The notes: generated from the sequence alone by a model not told the origin. 64,000 bases of DNA from Vesta saturnalis (GCA_036346205.1 JARFJB010002087.1:10128001-10192000); one strand, 5' to 3'; positions 25,016 to 37,211 are shown, counted from the stretch's first letter. Translations and numbers: made by a program.

Positions 25016-25724
25016 GTTAAGGGCTGAATGCAGTTTGAACATTTATTGCTGGAAAGTTATTGCTAACTCCATATAAATATGCAAAAGCTATTTCTGGAAT
25101 GTTATAGCTGTCTTCACATCGGTGGAGAATTTTAAGTTATAGTGTTGATCTACTTTATGATTTTAATTTCAAGCATCTAAAGAAAGAACTTTTAGATGTA
25201 AGTTGATCATTTACAGTAATTTTACTTAAAATTTTACAATCTAAATACAATTACTGCATTAGTAACGTACTGTAGGAATTTAAAAAAATTTGATAAATTA
25301 AATAATATGATGGTTTAGTTGGTTGTAATAAAATAATAGTTCGACGAAATTGATCGTGTTTTTCAAATACAATAAAATCAGTGTTTTGTCAGTCATGAGT
25401 GACAAATTAGGTAAATGTGAATGAGGTTCTTAAATGTTTTAATGTAATATGAAAAATTTTCACAAATACAGTTCATTACTATTATAATAAACACAAAAAA
25501 AAACGGCCGCTTTAAAATGTTAACAAATTTTGATCTTTTGAACTTTTTTTATTTTTGGTCCGATGTTTGAAAAAATTGAAGGAAAATTATTCCCCATTAA
25601 TACACATCAATCAGATTTCCGAATAAAGCTGGATTTATACACATTATACGAGGAAAATCAAAATTGTTTCTACCATCTAAGTTTAAGACACCCTGTGGTG
25701 AAGTACCGCTTTCGGATGACACTC
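25016..25724. other. AT-rich spacer
   Basis: No gene supported. The ORF at 25563-25748 overlaps the start of the next element's terminal repeat and has no motif. Confidence 0.4.
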
Positions 25725-27170
25725 AAAACTATCCTGTATGCAAACTAGGTTCATTCCCTACACATTGCTTTTTATTCATTTTAATATCTTGATTCCTTCC
25801 AAAGTTATGAATTTTTGAAAAAGGCAGTGCTCTTTATTTCTTTGCATGTTCTTTAATTTTGACATCTGCAACTGCCATGAAAACTAAATACTGTTGCAGA
25901 GATAAAGATTACTCCACTCTATTGTTTGCGAGATTGTCAGTTTGAGAAGTCTTTTATTCATTCTCAAAATGGTTGTAAATATTGGAGTGCGCTAAAGCCT
26001 TAGTTCTTTTAGAAGAGGGACGAAATTATCAATATGTCGCGAGAAGATTAAATATCAGTCGTTCTACTATACGGAGAATCGAACAACGATTTAGGAAAAC
26101 TGGAAGCAATAAACGAAGGTCTGGCCATGGTTGAAAACGTAAGACTTCAGATGTTGACAGCAGGTTTATTGTTTTGAATTATTTAAGAAATCGACACTTA
26201 ACATCAGTAGAAACCAAAAATCAACTTCGTGAAATTCGGGGCACTGAAGTAAGTAAGTGGATAGTATTTCGCCGGGGATTAAACGCTTGCAAACCAGCTA
26301 GTGGTCCAAAGTTGCTTAGACGTCACTGGGTGGCAAGATTGGCTTTTGCCCGTCAACATCTTAATTGGAATGATGGCCAGCGGCGAAATGTTATGTTTAG
26401 GGATGAATTACGATTTTGCGTGCATTCTCTGGATGGCAGGCAGCGCCGGAGGCGAATGATTTGTGGAGTGTAGTTTTAGCTCCTGTCTTTCTCATGGAGG
26501 AGGATCGCTAATGGTATGGGCCGAAATATCAGTGGAAGCTCGTACCGAGCTGGTTTTTCTTGGAGATGGAGCACTGGCAGCACCAAGATACATTGATGAT
26601 ATTTTAGCCGACCACGTTGTGCCATTTACATATTTATAGGCGACGACTTAACTCTCATGCAAGATAATGCGAGACCACATTGTGCCAGGTGTGTTATAGA
26701 ATACCTGATTTAAGTTGGTTTGGAGAAATTAAATTGGCCAGCGTGCTCCCTGGATGGAAATCCGATTGAGCATGTCTGGGACTAGCTAAGTAGACGTGCC
26801 AGGAGTCGCGAAAGACGACCTGTTAATAAAAATGAACTTCGTGATGCGCTTATAGAGGAGTAGAACAACATTCCCCAGGAATATATTCGAACGCTAAGTC
26901 GTGGAATGCCCCAGAGAATGAAAGCCATAGTTCAAGCTAGAAGGGGCCACACCCGATATTAACAAATTTCATTATGTTTTCGTTTAAATGTTAATTGTAG
27001 CATAATTATTGTCAAAAATAAAGAACATGCAAAGAAAGGAAACGCAATGCTTTTATCCAATAATTCATAACTTTGAAACGAATCGAGATATCAGAACAAA
27101 TAAAAAAACAATTTTCAGGGAATGAATCAACCTAGAGTAGCTATTTATTTGTCCTGATAGTTTTACATAG
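25725..27170 (+). mobile_element. Tc1-type DNA transposon, degraded
   Basis: Blocks at 25727-25860 recur inverted at about 27020-27165: AACTATC, GGTTCATTCCCT/GATTCATTCCCT, the CAAAGTTATGAATT segment and TTCTTTGCATGTTCTTTA. These form terminal repeats of roughly 140 bp around a Tc1 transposase gene. The exact tips and TA sites are not certain. Confidence 0.7.
25969..26962 (+). pseudogene. Tc1-type transposase, broken
   Basis: About 330 residues. The HTH region is near the start (LNISRSTIRRIEQRFRKTG, then the GRRRSGH-like GSNKRRSGHG). The longest open part is 26174-26473 (99 aa), with the first catalytic block VMFRDELRFCVHS. Later frames keep DLTLMQDNARPHCARCVI (second Asp) and LDGNPIEHVWD, the acid of the DD34E signature being the Glu in NPIEH. 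It ends RRGHTRY and stop. Stops include GHG-stop near 26132, GV-stop at 26471 and several in the C-terminal third. The family is Tc1 proper rather than mariner, by the NPIEH-W motif. Confidence 0.88.
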
Positions 27171-27949
27171 AAAACATGGGATATGTCAACGAAGAAATAA
27201 ATACAAATCAGTAATATTACAAACAGAAAGAACAATTTGTTACAATTTAAACTTAACATACTCGTATAATATACTCGTATCAGCACGTAAAAAAATATAC
27301 TCAATTATTCACTATCATATAAGAATTTTATGTCTTGCAAATAGAACTCTACATGAGTCACGGTATCCAGAGTTAAAGATATACCGCGTTTTTGCAATAA
27401 GAAAATTCGATTGACGACTTTACTGTTGCGTCAGAATATGATACCATACCAGATCCTTATTCCAAGCACGCATAATATTAGTTTTTTGTAATTTCAACAG
27501 ATGAGATAGAACGTAACCTCTTCAATGCAAAACATAGACTAGCACATTTTTTAAAAATGTAACTTGATCTTCAAATGATAACGATACATCGAAGTACAAT
27601 CCTAATGTTTTGAAAGTAGAAACTTGTTTTATAGCATGGTTATTCATGCGAATGTTTTTACTTAACGTATACAGTGTGCCCCCTCAATTATCTCAGTTAT
27701 TTGTAAAGTGACATAGATGAAAATTGGGGCGTTTACATTATCAATCATGCTCTATCCAACAAAAATATTTTCAGCGATGCAGTGGAGCCACTTCTACTAA
27801 AAATTATAAGCAACTTTGATCATTCAAACGGAACACCATGTATATTCAATTTTTTAATGCCCGGAGTAAATCTAAATACATCTTATGTATGAAGTCCTAT
27901 ACCCATCTTCAACCATTGACGTAATAATTGACAATCCATTTCGACAGGT
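27171..27949. other. Unclassified AT-rich sequence, possible transposon tip at 27672
   Basis: No gene supported. CAGTGTGCCCCCTCAATTAT at 27672 looks like the CAGGGTG-type tip of a Tc1/mariner element, but no inverted partner was found. Confidence 0.3.
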
Positions 27950-28622
27950 TGTCAAATCAAACCTTAAGAGATCAAGAAAAACGGTTTGCACATTCCTATC
28001 TTAGTTTTCATAAAGTATTTCTGAACCTTCAACTTCTATATTCTGTAATTCTTTACTTGAAGCACCCATTCCGTCTTGTGTGCGTTCGATTTCCAAGAAC
28101 AGATTTGAGGCATCATCTCCTTCTATATGTACTGAACTGGTTGCTTCATTAAATCTAACATTTCTTCCAACAATAACTTCCTTGGTATTCGCTTGTTACA
28201 CCCATAGGAAATTTTCGTAAATGGTCCAATTTTAAATTCTTTTCTGTAAACTTTTCATGTGGAGTTTTACTTTCATCAGGTTAAGATAACCTTATATTTA
28301 ATAAATAAACCGCTGCATTTACGGCTTCTGCCTATAAATAAATTAAAAGACCACTAAGCACTGTTTCTGCTTTTTCTACTATGGATCTATTATCCGGTAA
28401 CAATAACAAAGTAAATAGCTCCACCAAGAGAAGTTGTCGCAATTTTCCCACAAACATCTGAATGTATGTATTCTCCGGGTAGTTCGCTTTGTAGGAGTTT
28501 TCGTTAAACGATTTCCTTTGTTGCTTTCGTTCCAACGTAGTAATTTTCGTAAAAATATCTTTCTGTACTTGGTCTTTAAACTTGGAACTGAACGTTTGTT
28601 AGCCATGTCCTTTAACATTTAA
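27950..28622 (-). pseudogene. Ty1/copia-type integrase fragment
   Basis: On the minus strand, across frameshifts and stops, the blocks GEYIHSDVCGKIATTSLGGA (about 28470-28410), AEAVNAAVYLLNIRLS (about 28330-28285) and ESKTPHEKFTEKNLKLDHL (about 28270-28215) follow the order of the copia integrase core (first catalytic Asp in the HSDVCG block) and the later WAEAV...TPHE segment. No reverse transcriptase, gag or LTR pair was found nearby. It is an isolated internal fragment. Confidence 0.75.
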
Positions 28623-28697
28623 AAATTCATCTAGCCTATGCGTTCATGTCACTCCGGTCCTAGATAAGATAGAAATCTCATAAATCTCATTATATTT

Positions 28698-28700
28698 GTG

Positions 28701-28738
<38 letters not shown>
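28698..28738. repeat. (TA)n microsatellite
   Basis: About 20 TA units, directly seen. Confidence 0.95.
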
Positions 28739-28739
<1 letters not shown>

Positions 28740-28741
<2 letters not shown>

Positions 28742-29567
28742 TTAATAAGATATACTTACCTGCAAAAATTATTTTTTTCTTTTTCGCCTTATATTTTGCA
28801 AACCACTGTATATTTTTACGTATTTTGATAGCATGAGAAATTAGCTTTAAAATACTTTAGATTTGTTTTTGAAACTTTGATAGGTACATTAAAATATTAA
28901 AAAAATTAAAAAAAATTTTTTTTTGTTATTTTCGGCGAAACCGGAGGCCTAAAAATATACTATAGCAGTTTAGCAGCTATATACTATATACTACCTTAAT
29001 TCCAAGATTTCAGTTTTATCAGAAGCATAGTTATGAGGGATTGAAGTTTTCAAATTTCAAAATTTCTAACTCCGGCCTTGGATAAGTTAGGGAAATCTCA
29101 TACAGCTCATTATATTTTCGTTATATTAAAAATTACCAGAGCCGTTTTTGAGAAAATCAATTTTGAAAAAAAGGGCAATTTTAACACCGTAATTAAAGGC
29201 AACATTTAATTTTTTTCAATATTTACAAACCGTTCGAAAGCATATACCTTTATTTACAAGGTGCCATTTTCAAATTTCAAGTAGCTTTTATGGTTTCTTA
29301 GTGACAGCTCAAGCGCCGAAATGTACTACAACCGCCATATTGGCTGCCATTTTGAATTTAAAATTTTTAAAAAAAATTTGTTCGATCGGGTATTAGGGTT
29401 ACTAACTTTTCACCAAAGATAGACTTTCTGGCTCTGGTTTTGGAAATGCAGCCCACCCTCATTTTGTCCCCCCCCCCCCATTAATTAATTTTTACGACAA
29501 GCCAGTTTTATACATAACTTTCAGATGTTAAAATCGATCAAATAGTCTCGTAGTCACACACACACAG
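28740..29567. other. Dispersed-repeat-like non-coding sequence
   Basis: Contains an internal near-repeat (CCGG-CCT-GATAAG-TAG-GAAATCTCAT at about 28656 and 29083) and phrases typical of non-coding parts of insect transposons (GAGAAAATCAATTTTGAAAA). No gene seen. Confidence 0.4.
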
Positions 29568-29929
29568 ACATACACGAAATTTTTTTACGTCTGTCGAGCT
29601 AACCCCATAAAAATTAAAAAACAAATACATGCAAATTACGAGCTATTTATTACCTTTTATATTCCGCAAATAAAAAATGTTGAGCTCGTCATACCAGGGA
29701 GAAATTTTAAAATTTCAGTGTGGGGGGGGGGGCGAGTCGACGTCGACTCAGCCCCCCAATCCCTTACAAATAAAAATATTGAATCGTTCTTTGCGGCAGA
29801 ATTAGAAGCTATTATGAGCTTTTAAGATAATATAACTTCGATTTTTAGCTCATCGTTTTAACCCCAAAACAACCCTTTAAATAATTAAAAATTATTATTA
29901 ATTTTATTAAATACATAAATAAAAAGTTT

Positions 29930-30002
29930 ACCTCGAGTAGGATTTGAACCTACTACCTGTACTTTGCTAGAGTACCGCGCTAACCATCTGCGCCATCAAG
30001 GT
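29930..30002 (-). tRNA. tRNA-Ala(AGC)-like sequence, probable pseudogene or SINE head
   Basis: The minus strand folds into a complete cloverleaf: acceptor ACCTTGA with TCGAGGT (7 pairs, one G-U), D stem GCGC/GCGC, anticodon stem GTACT/AGTAC with loop CTAGCAA (anticodon AGC), and T stem GTAGG/CCTAC with loop TTCAAAT. Box A (TGGCGCAGATGG) and box B (GGTTCAAATCC) fit polymerase III promoters. Position 3:70 is C-G, not the G-U that marks alanine tRNAs, and no poly-T terminator follows at once, so an active tRNA-Ala is doubtful. It lies inside a transposon arm. A similar sequence is at 61734-61805. Confidence 0.6.
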
Positions 30003-31454
30003 TCAAGCCCCAATCGATGTCAATTTTGCGATATTGCAGGCTCACATTTCATTAATATAAGTAATTTGATTGTAATCTCATTATATTTAAAATTTACATC
30101 AGTTCTACACACATAAAGACAAATATTGTTTATTGATTTAAGAACTCTCAAAATACGTATTTTCATTTTTGACCCGCAACGCTTTTATAGTAAAAGAACC
30201 TAGTTTCCCAGGCACAGGGGAGAATTATGCTTAAAATTAAAAAAATGTAACTATTTTGTAGGTGATTATTGTTTATCGATTGATGAGCTCTCGAGATACG
30301 TCTATTTTGATTATTGAACTGCAACCCTTTTACGGTAAAACCGCCTCTCGTCTGTTCATCATAGAGAGCTTTACTTAAAATGAAAGACATTCTTAAGTCT
30401 TAAGTGTAGTTCTCTCTGATGCGAAAAAAAAAGCGAGGTGATTATTTTTATAAGAGTTTTAATTTAATAATCAAACACTAGTATTTTCTAAGCTAGTAAA
30501 TCGATAAACAATATTTAGTCGCAATAGTTATTTTCGTAACTAGTGCCGTGTTTACGCATTTCTTGGTGCGAGGCCGTTCTTTTTTACCTGAGGCGTAGCC
30601 CAGGAATAAAATATAAGGCCGAGCACCAAAAATGTGACAGCGCACGTGTTGCGAATAAAATTTTTTGTAATCGTTTACATAAAATTAGAAAAAAATTGAA
30701 TTTTGAAATATTTGATGACAAATGTCAAATTAAATACATAAACAAAAAATTTTATATGTTTAGTTATATACCACTTTTTTGTTTATGTATTAAAAGTAAC
30801 GATTACAACAAATATATTCTTTTACTTTAAGTATAGTTTCTGTTGTGCTGGAAAGATTTGGGATTAGTTTTATTGTAAAGCGTTTGCAGTTCAATAATTA
30901 AAATAAAAGTATTTTGTTCAGAAACAATTTTTCTTTAATATAACTCCATAATTATTTCAAATCATAAATTTAAAATAAAATAAAGTTAATTGCACAAGGT
31001 TTTGGCACATTATGATACATTTTTTTATACGTTCTTTTTATAAATTATATTTGGATGTATTAAATAAGTATTACTGTATGAAATATGAAAGCTAATATTA
31101 AATATTAAATACTATATATTCATGCATACTTTTACCGGGTAGTCTGTAAGTAATGGTCCAAATTGAACTGTAAGATTATCGGGCTCAAAATATTACGATC
31201 TGACGCAACTTGCTTTAATAAAATATTGATAATAAAAAAGACACATGGTGTCAAAGTTCCATAAAAAATATATTGATTTTCGGAAAAAAAGGTATTTTTC
31301 TCATTCTTGGGTAATAAATAGAGATATAAAGTACATTGATGTTAGCTTCTTAATACGTTTTTATTATGTGCAGTGGCGTGGAACGCAAGGAGTAAAGCGA
31401 CCTTTTAATCCCTAATTTCTACGACACGCACGGACGCACGATTATGCCGGTAAC

Positions 31455-31772
31455 ATATGTGAAGATAAAGAACTACCTCTTTGTTACATCCGTATGGATG
31501 TTGTTCATTATATAAAAAAATACGGAAACTTTTTAAAAATTGCACGTTTACGCCTAAACACGTTTTATTTAGCAAATATACGTCCATTAATATTAGCGCG
31601 TGATATAGAAAAAGCGGAAAATATATTATTTGCTATTTTAACTATTGCTGTTAATGAAACAGAAGATAATACTCACGAAGGAGTACCCACATGCTGCGAA
31701 ATTCAAAAACAGAAATTACAATTGTTTATTGACAAGCGAAACATTAAGCGATGCAGAAAGTTATGCAACTAA
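31455..31772 (+). CDS. Spacer ORF of the foldback-like element, unknown family
   Basis: The frame is open from about 31455 (EDKELPLCYIRMDVVHYIKK) to the stop at 31770-31772, about 105 residues, with a possible start at Met 31494 (92 aa). It is mixed hydrophobic/basic, with pairs such as LILARDIEKAENIL and a CCEIQKQKLQ segment; no membrane segment or catalytic motif. The xxIRMDVVHYIK phrase resembles a segment in large uncharacterised transposon-associated proteins of insects, so this may be an internal piece of a longer transposase. It is conserved, though broken, in the older copy at 10110-10410. Function unknown. Confidence 0.45.
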   Translation: MCEDKELPLCYIRMDVVHYIKKYGNFLKIARLRLNTFYLANIRPLILARDIEKAENILFAILTIAVNETEDNTHEGVPTCCEIQKQKLQLFIDKRNIKRCRKLCN

Positions 31773-32699
31773 TGATGAAGAACTTGAGATGAATTTATAA
31801 AAAGAATATATACAAAAATGTATCACAATGTGCCAAAACATTGTGCAATTAATATAATTTTATTTTAAATATTATGATTTGAAAAGATTCTTGAGCTGCA
31901 TATTTTGATTTATTAAAAAAAATACGTGTATTTTAATTATTGAACTGCAATTCCTTTACAATAAAACTAGTCCCAAATCTTTCCAGCACAGCAGAAACTA
32001 TACTTAAAGTAAAGGAATTTATTTTATTAAATTAAAACTCTTTTAATAAAAATCAGCACCACGCATTTCCTTAGCATCAGAGAGAACTATCAGTACTTAA
32101 GACTTCATAATTTTAAGTAAAGTTTTCTCTTGTGTGCTGGACAGACGAGAGGTGGTTTTACCGTAAAAAGGTTGTAGCTCATAAATCGATAAACAATAGT
32201 TGCCTACAAAATAGTTAATTTTTTTCCTTTTAAGCAGAGTTCTCTCTTGTGCCGGGGAAACGATGGGTAGTTTTACCGTAAAGGGGCGGGTCAAAAATCA
32301 AAAGACGTATTTTGAGAGCTCTTAAATCAATAAACAATATTTACCCGCAAAAGAGTTACTTTTTCAATTTTAGTGTAGTTCTCACTCGAATTAAATTATT
32401 TAAAGGGTTGTTTTAGGCTTAAAACGATGAGCTCACTAATCGAAATTATATTATTTTAAAAGCTCATAAATAGCTCCTAATTCTGCCGCAAAGAACTATT
32501 CAATATTTTTATTTGCAAGGTATTGGGGGGCTGAGTCGACGTCCACTCGGCCCAGCCACTCCCTAGTATGACGAGCTCAAAATTTTTAATTTGCGGAGTA
32601 TAAAAGCTCATAAATAGCTCGTAATTTTCATGTATTTGTTTTTTTTTTACTTTTACAAGGTTGGGGGGGGGGCTAACTCGACAGACGTAATTTTTTTTC

Positions 32700-33110
32700 G
32701 CGAAGTGTAGAAGATACGATAACCATGTTAGTGATTAAGATTCCTAATTCTAAAACGAATATGGGAAGAACTTTTGCCGTCATTCGAGAAAATAATATTT
32801 CTTTATACAGAAAATATTTGTCATTAGGTCAATTAACACACCATATTGTAGATTATTTGTATATTACAAGGTGTACTATTGGTATTCACTCTTTTGGACA
32901 AATCGCCAGCACAATTGCTGAATTTCTTAACTTACCGCACCCCAAAGAATACACCAAGCACTGTTCACGAAGGAGCTCAGCCACGTTACTCGTTGATGGT
33001 GGTAGTAGTATAACCAGTTTGTCACGGAGGATGTTAATCAACCAATGTAGCAGAGGGATACGCAGAAAAATCTTTAAGAAACTAAATTCACATAGCTTCA
33101 CAGATTGAAA
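32700..33110 (+). pseudogene. Tyrosine recombinase C-terminal half (Crypton/ZMYM-type), frameshifted
   Basis: The open frame 32725-33108 (coding signal already from about 32709) shows MLVIKIPNSKTNMGRTF, then GQIASTIAEFLNLPHPKEYT and HCSRRSSATLLVDGG. The His-x-x-Arg pair in HCSRR and, after a frame change near 33030, a Tyr in the block AEGYAEKSL correspond to the H-x-x-R ... Y catalytic residues of tyrosine recombinases. The closest remembered relatives are Crypton-derived recombinases of animals. The N-terminal half, with the first catalytic Arg, is absent: homology starts exactly where the foldback arm ends (32712). Confidence 0.72.
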
Positions 33111-34954
33111 AGGGCCGTAACAAAATTAATATCTAGAAAACTAGTACAAGTACTAATACATCTAATACTAATTTCAACATTGCCACTTCTGTTAATATCC
33201 CTAGTAATATTAATATAAGTAATTTTTATAATTGTGTAATTAATATTCATAGGTAATGTATTCATGAGAGTAATCGTTGTGTGTACTTGTCTAATATACG
33301 GTTCATACGTAATGTATCTACCCATATTCTTTTTAACATACAAAACGGCTGCAGAAAAATATTGTACGTAACAGATCCAAATGTGATTTTACGGGACTCG
33401 CAGGATTCCAGGAGACGCCTGCGGCTCGCCCTGGAAACCTCCTACTCATCCTGTAAAATACCACTTTCGGAACTTGTTACGTAAATTACTATCAAATCGC
33501 AAATTGGTTTATTACCGTTTTAGTCTGTAACATTTTTGATTTAAGGTTATGCATAGTATTGGTGCAATATCTAAGTATTGTCCTAAATAATTACTGTCAT
33601 ATTGTAGCAATGGCACAGGCAGCTTATTTTTCATCACCCCATATATAGACTATTGAAAATCTAAATGTAGCATACTTTCGTATTCTTATACATTTGCTTA
33701 ATAATAAATAACTCTCACAAAAAAAATGTGGTTTATTAACATTTTCCTAAACATAAGGCTGCGAAATCTATTATTAAATATTCAGGTTACAATCAAATGT
33801 AACAGGTGTTTAGTTGAAGATTAAATATGACAAATTCCACATATTCTTAATTGCATTAATAATGTAGCAAAAAATGGGTCTATAATGAGGGTAATAATTG
33901 TATTTAATTGTTAAATTAAATTACATTAATTCACTTTTACTCTGCAACCTCGATGATTGCGTTAATCTTTAGAATGCAACTAATTTACTTAGGCTTTCAG
34001 CTACTACACTAATTATAATACTAATTTAACACTTTTAATTTCTGTTATATTCATTACTTGTTTTGTAACTTCTTTTTAGTAAGATTTAACGGAATTTAAG
34101 GAACTGATTAGCCTGACATTTTTAAATGATGCTAAAGACTTTCGAGTCTCCATTTTTTTAATACAGATTCAATAATACATTCTTTATAACATTGTTTTTA
34201 TATTTTACAAATTCATATTTTGGGTAACCCCTCGTTCTAGATTAAATTGTATAATAACGGAAACCTTGTTTCTATGCGTGCTTGCGTAATGTCATACATT
34301 ATAATAATTATGGCTAAACTAGGAATCAAGAGTTTCGCAATGGTATAATTTAAGGCCAAATGTAGTTTTTTTCATAATGCGAAATACTTTTCTTTAACTT
34401 GGAATGTTAGGTTTTTTCTGTAATTTTTAAGGTGATTTGGTATCAGTTATTTTAGAATGTTATGCATCTTTTTATACAAACCCATTATATTAATAGTGCC
34501 GCTATATGCTTTAATAAGACACCGATATAATAAAATACTTATCTGTAAGAATTGCTTGAGGTGTTAGAACAAATTTATGAAATACGAAAAAGATGAAAAC
34601 GCAATTTTTGCAGATATCACCACTTACTTTTTTTTATTAAAGCACTATAAATAAGCACTTCATATAATTACAATCTAGTCATATTGACTAATGAGTAATC
34701 TTATTCCAACTTAATATACTAATTAGAAAACTTAATCTTAAGACTTCACGCATTGATGATCCTTAGTTTTGGTCATTTCGACGGACTCATCTTTGTTGAG
34801 CACACATACTAGCACTGGTTCTGCTTTTTAAACTACTAATTAAACTAGTTTCTTAGGTTTTGACAAATTAGACGAACACATTGTTGTTACGCGCATACAC
34901 CAGCTCTACTGCGCTTTTTACAACACCTACACTAGCTCAAAAGTTTTTACCTCT
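33111..34954. other. AT-rich stretch without recognisable genes
   Basis: An ORF of 67 aa at 33281-33484 has no motif. Nothing else was seen by eye in these 1.8 kb. Confidence 0.45.
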
Positions 34955-34959
34955 TGAGT

Positions 34960-37131
34960 CTCCTCACTAAGTTCGTGTTGTCTAGGAGTTGGATAGCTTC
35001 CACATTGTCATGTTCGTGTAGTCTATCTTCATGTGTCCTTGCAAGGTTCTGAACCTCGGTGGCAACTAGAGCTACTTGGAGGTCCCTATGTAGATCGCTG
35101 TTCCTAAGATACCAAGGAGCCCCGATGCTATTCCTTAGCACCTTATTTTGAAATCTTTGTACTATGTTTAGATTAGTCTATTTGGTACAACCCCAGAGTT
35201 GGCTACCATATGCCCAGACCGGTTTCAAAATTTGCTTGTAAAGTGAAAGCGTATTGTATATTGACAAAGCGGGGTTACTTCCAATTAGCCAGTACATTTC
35301 TCTATATCAGAGGTTCAACACTTGTCTTTTCTTTTTGGCATGATTTTTCCGTCTTAGCTTGGTGTTGAAAGCCATACCAAAATACTTGGCTGTGTCAGCT
35401 CAAGGTACAGCCTGGTTAATAATTATCGATATATTCGTCGATTAGTGAAGTTAATGTGTACTGAGTTTTATATGCTACTTGTTAGACCAGCTTTGGATTT
35501 GGGTAACGGAGGTTTGTAGTGTTTGTATCGCTTTCTCATTACTGCTACTTACTACTAGAGTATCAGTATCATCAGCCAAGGTTGCGGTGATGTTATTTTC
35601 TGCTTCACTTGTGTACAGTAGGTACAACACCGGCCCCAAAACGCTCCTATGAGGTATCCTGGCTTTGATTTCTTTGGGAATAAGCTTCACTCTGCTTAAT
35701 TCTGATATATATCTCCGATAAGTATGATTTCAATATTTCTGTGTATTGTTTGGGAAGCATGCCTCTTAGCTTAGTGTAGACTCCCTTATGCCAAACCTTA
35801 TCGAAAGCTTGGGCCACGTCTAAGAAGACTGCAGCACAAACTTTTCTCTCCTCTACAGTTTTTTCAATAATAGTTGTTATCTTGTGCACCTGATCTATTG
35901 TCGAATGTTTGCTTCTAAATCCGAATTGGTGATTTGGAATTAAGTTCTTCCTCTCGATGATCGCTATTAGCCTTTTGTGCAGCAGTTTCTCAAAAAGTTT
36001 TGACATTACTGGCGATAGCGATATTGGCCTATATGACGGGGATTCGTGTACAGGTTTTCCTGGTTTGGGTATCATAATTACCTCCACAACCTTCCATAGT
36101 TTGGGAACATATTTTAGTCTAAATGCAGCATTAATGATGTTAGTAATTTTCAGTACAACTTTCTTCGGTAAATACTGTAGAATTTCTCTAGTCTAACCCT
36201 GGAGATCTTTTGGGATTTAAATTGTTTTGTATAGCATCTTTAACCTCTTTTACTATAGTAAATATTCAGCAAATCTTTGAGCTTTTTGCTGATTACTTCG
36301 GGCCCAACTCCCATCTTTTTTCTAATAGGAGGGATATGCTTAACGGGTTTTTTAAAATATTTTTTAGCCGCCTTCCAGAGGGAGTGGTCAGTATGTGTAT
36401 TGTTGGTTAATTTACTCAAATAGGTAGACATAGTTTCTTCTTTTAATGCTTTGATTTCTCTCCTTAATTCTTGAGTTAGGTTGTTCAGAACAGTTTTATC
36501 TTGGGGGGCTGTAGTCTGATGGCACTTTCTTCTTGCTTTGCGTTTTTTACTTAATAGATCTCTGATTTCTTTCGGATAGTTGTTTCCTTTTATTCTGCTC
36601 TTAGTTTCTGGGATATTTTCCCATTCCGTTTGTTGAATGTCTTTTACGATTTTTTCAACTTCCCTATATATCTGCTCCTCATTTCTTAAAGAAACCCTTA
36701 AATTAATTTTTTCATTTAAGGATAGTTTAAAACTTTTCCCAGTCAGTATACTTGTTGACTAACACAAGATTTTTTCTTTTTGGACGATAGTCTCACTCAG
36801 CGTTAGTGATATAGGGGAGTGATCAGTGTTAGTATTATGCATTTCGTCTATTTGTATGTAGTTATATTCCTAATGAAGAAAAAGTCGATAATATCTGGTA
36901 GTTTGTTCGGGTCTGTTGGATAATAAGTCGGCTTCACAACGTAATTCTTTTATTGCGATTAATAGTTCGTTACCTTTAATTGTGGTCAGCCTAGATCCAC
37001 AATGCATGTTTTTTGCATTAAAATCTCCATGTATTTCCCAGCAACCCAAGAAACACTTTGTATTGTGCTCTTTTGACACAATGCTTCGAAGGACTGTATA
37101 TACTTGTTACTACCATTGGATAATTACTAGT

Positions 37132-37133
<2 letters not shown>
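34960..37133 (-). pseudogene. LINE ORF2: end of endonuclease, reverse transcriptase, C-terminus
   Basis: Endonuclease blocks near 37030-36910: GDFNAKNMHCGSRLTTIKG (Asp-Asn of the active site). RT domain in frame 36087-35647 (146 aa): IMIPKPGKPVHESPSYRPIS, FGFRSKHSTIDQVH, and VFLDVAQAFDKVWH, which holds the first catalytic Asp. Frame 35690-35475 continues with ARIPHRSVLGPVLYLLYTSE and TLADDTDTLVV (ADD box). The C-terminal frame 35141-34947 has SIGAPWYLRNSDLHRDL, typical of Jockey ORF2 ends. At least four frame breaks are present. The reverse transcriptase core residues are present, but the gene is interrupted. Confidence 0.88.

Positions 37134-37208
<75 letters not shown>
37133..37208. repeat. 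(TA)n microsatellite, left flank of inserted element
   Basis: About 37 TA units. A matching tract lies on the other side of the insert (40062-40118). Confidence 0.95.

Positions 37209-37211
<3 letters not shown>

Larger units (their letters stand above)
29568..32712 (+). mobile_element. Foldback-like element with very long inverted arms, younger copy
   Basis: The left arm (29568 to about 31040) and right arm (about 31800-32712) are inverted copies. Matching landmarks, outer to inner: ACGTCTGTCGAG with ACAAATACATG (29588/32690), the CGACTCAGCCCCC block (29745/32535), TTCTTTGCGGCAGAATTAG (29790/32485), arm units around ATCGATAAACAATA, and the GTGCTGGAAAGATTTGGGA block (30848/31980). Arm units recur about every 138-140 bp (30131/30269; 32185/32324). 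The spacer at 31040-31800 holds a small ORF. The left arm is longer because it carries a tRNA-like insert (29930-30002) and extra sequence near 30540-30780. Long arms built of short units are typical of foldback elements; membership in a known family is not established. Confidence 0.7.

Noticed and set aside
27950..28622. Looked for an LTR pair and reverse transcriptase around the copia-type integrase
   Set aside because: None recognised within several kb; called as an isolated fragment.
29930..30002. Functional tRNA-Ala gene
   Set aside because: Lacks G3-U70, sits in a transposon arm and has no immediate T-run terminator; a pseudogene or SINE head is more likely.
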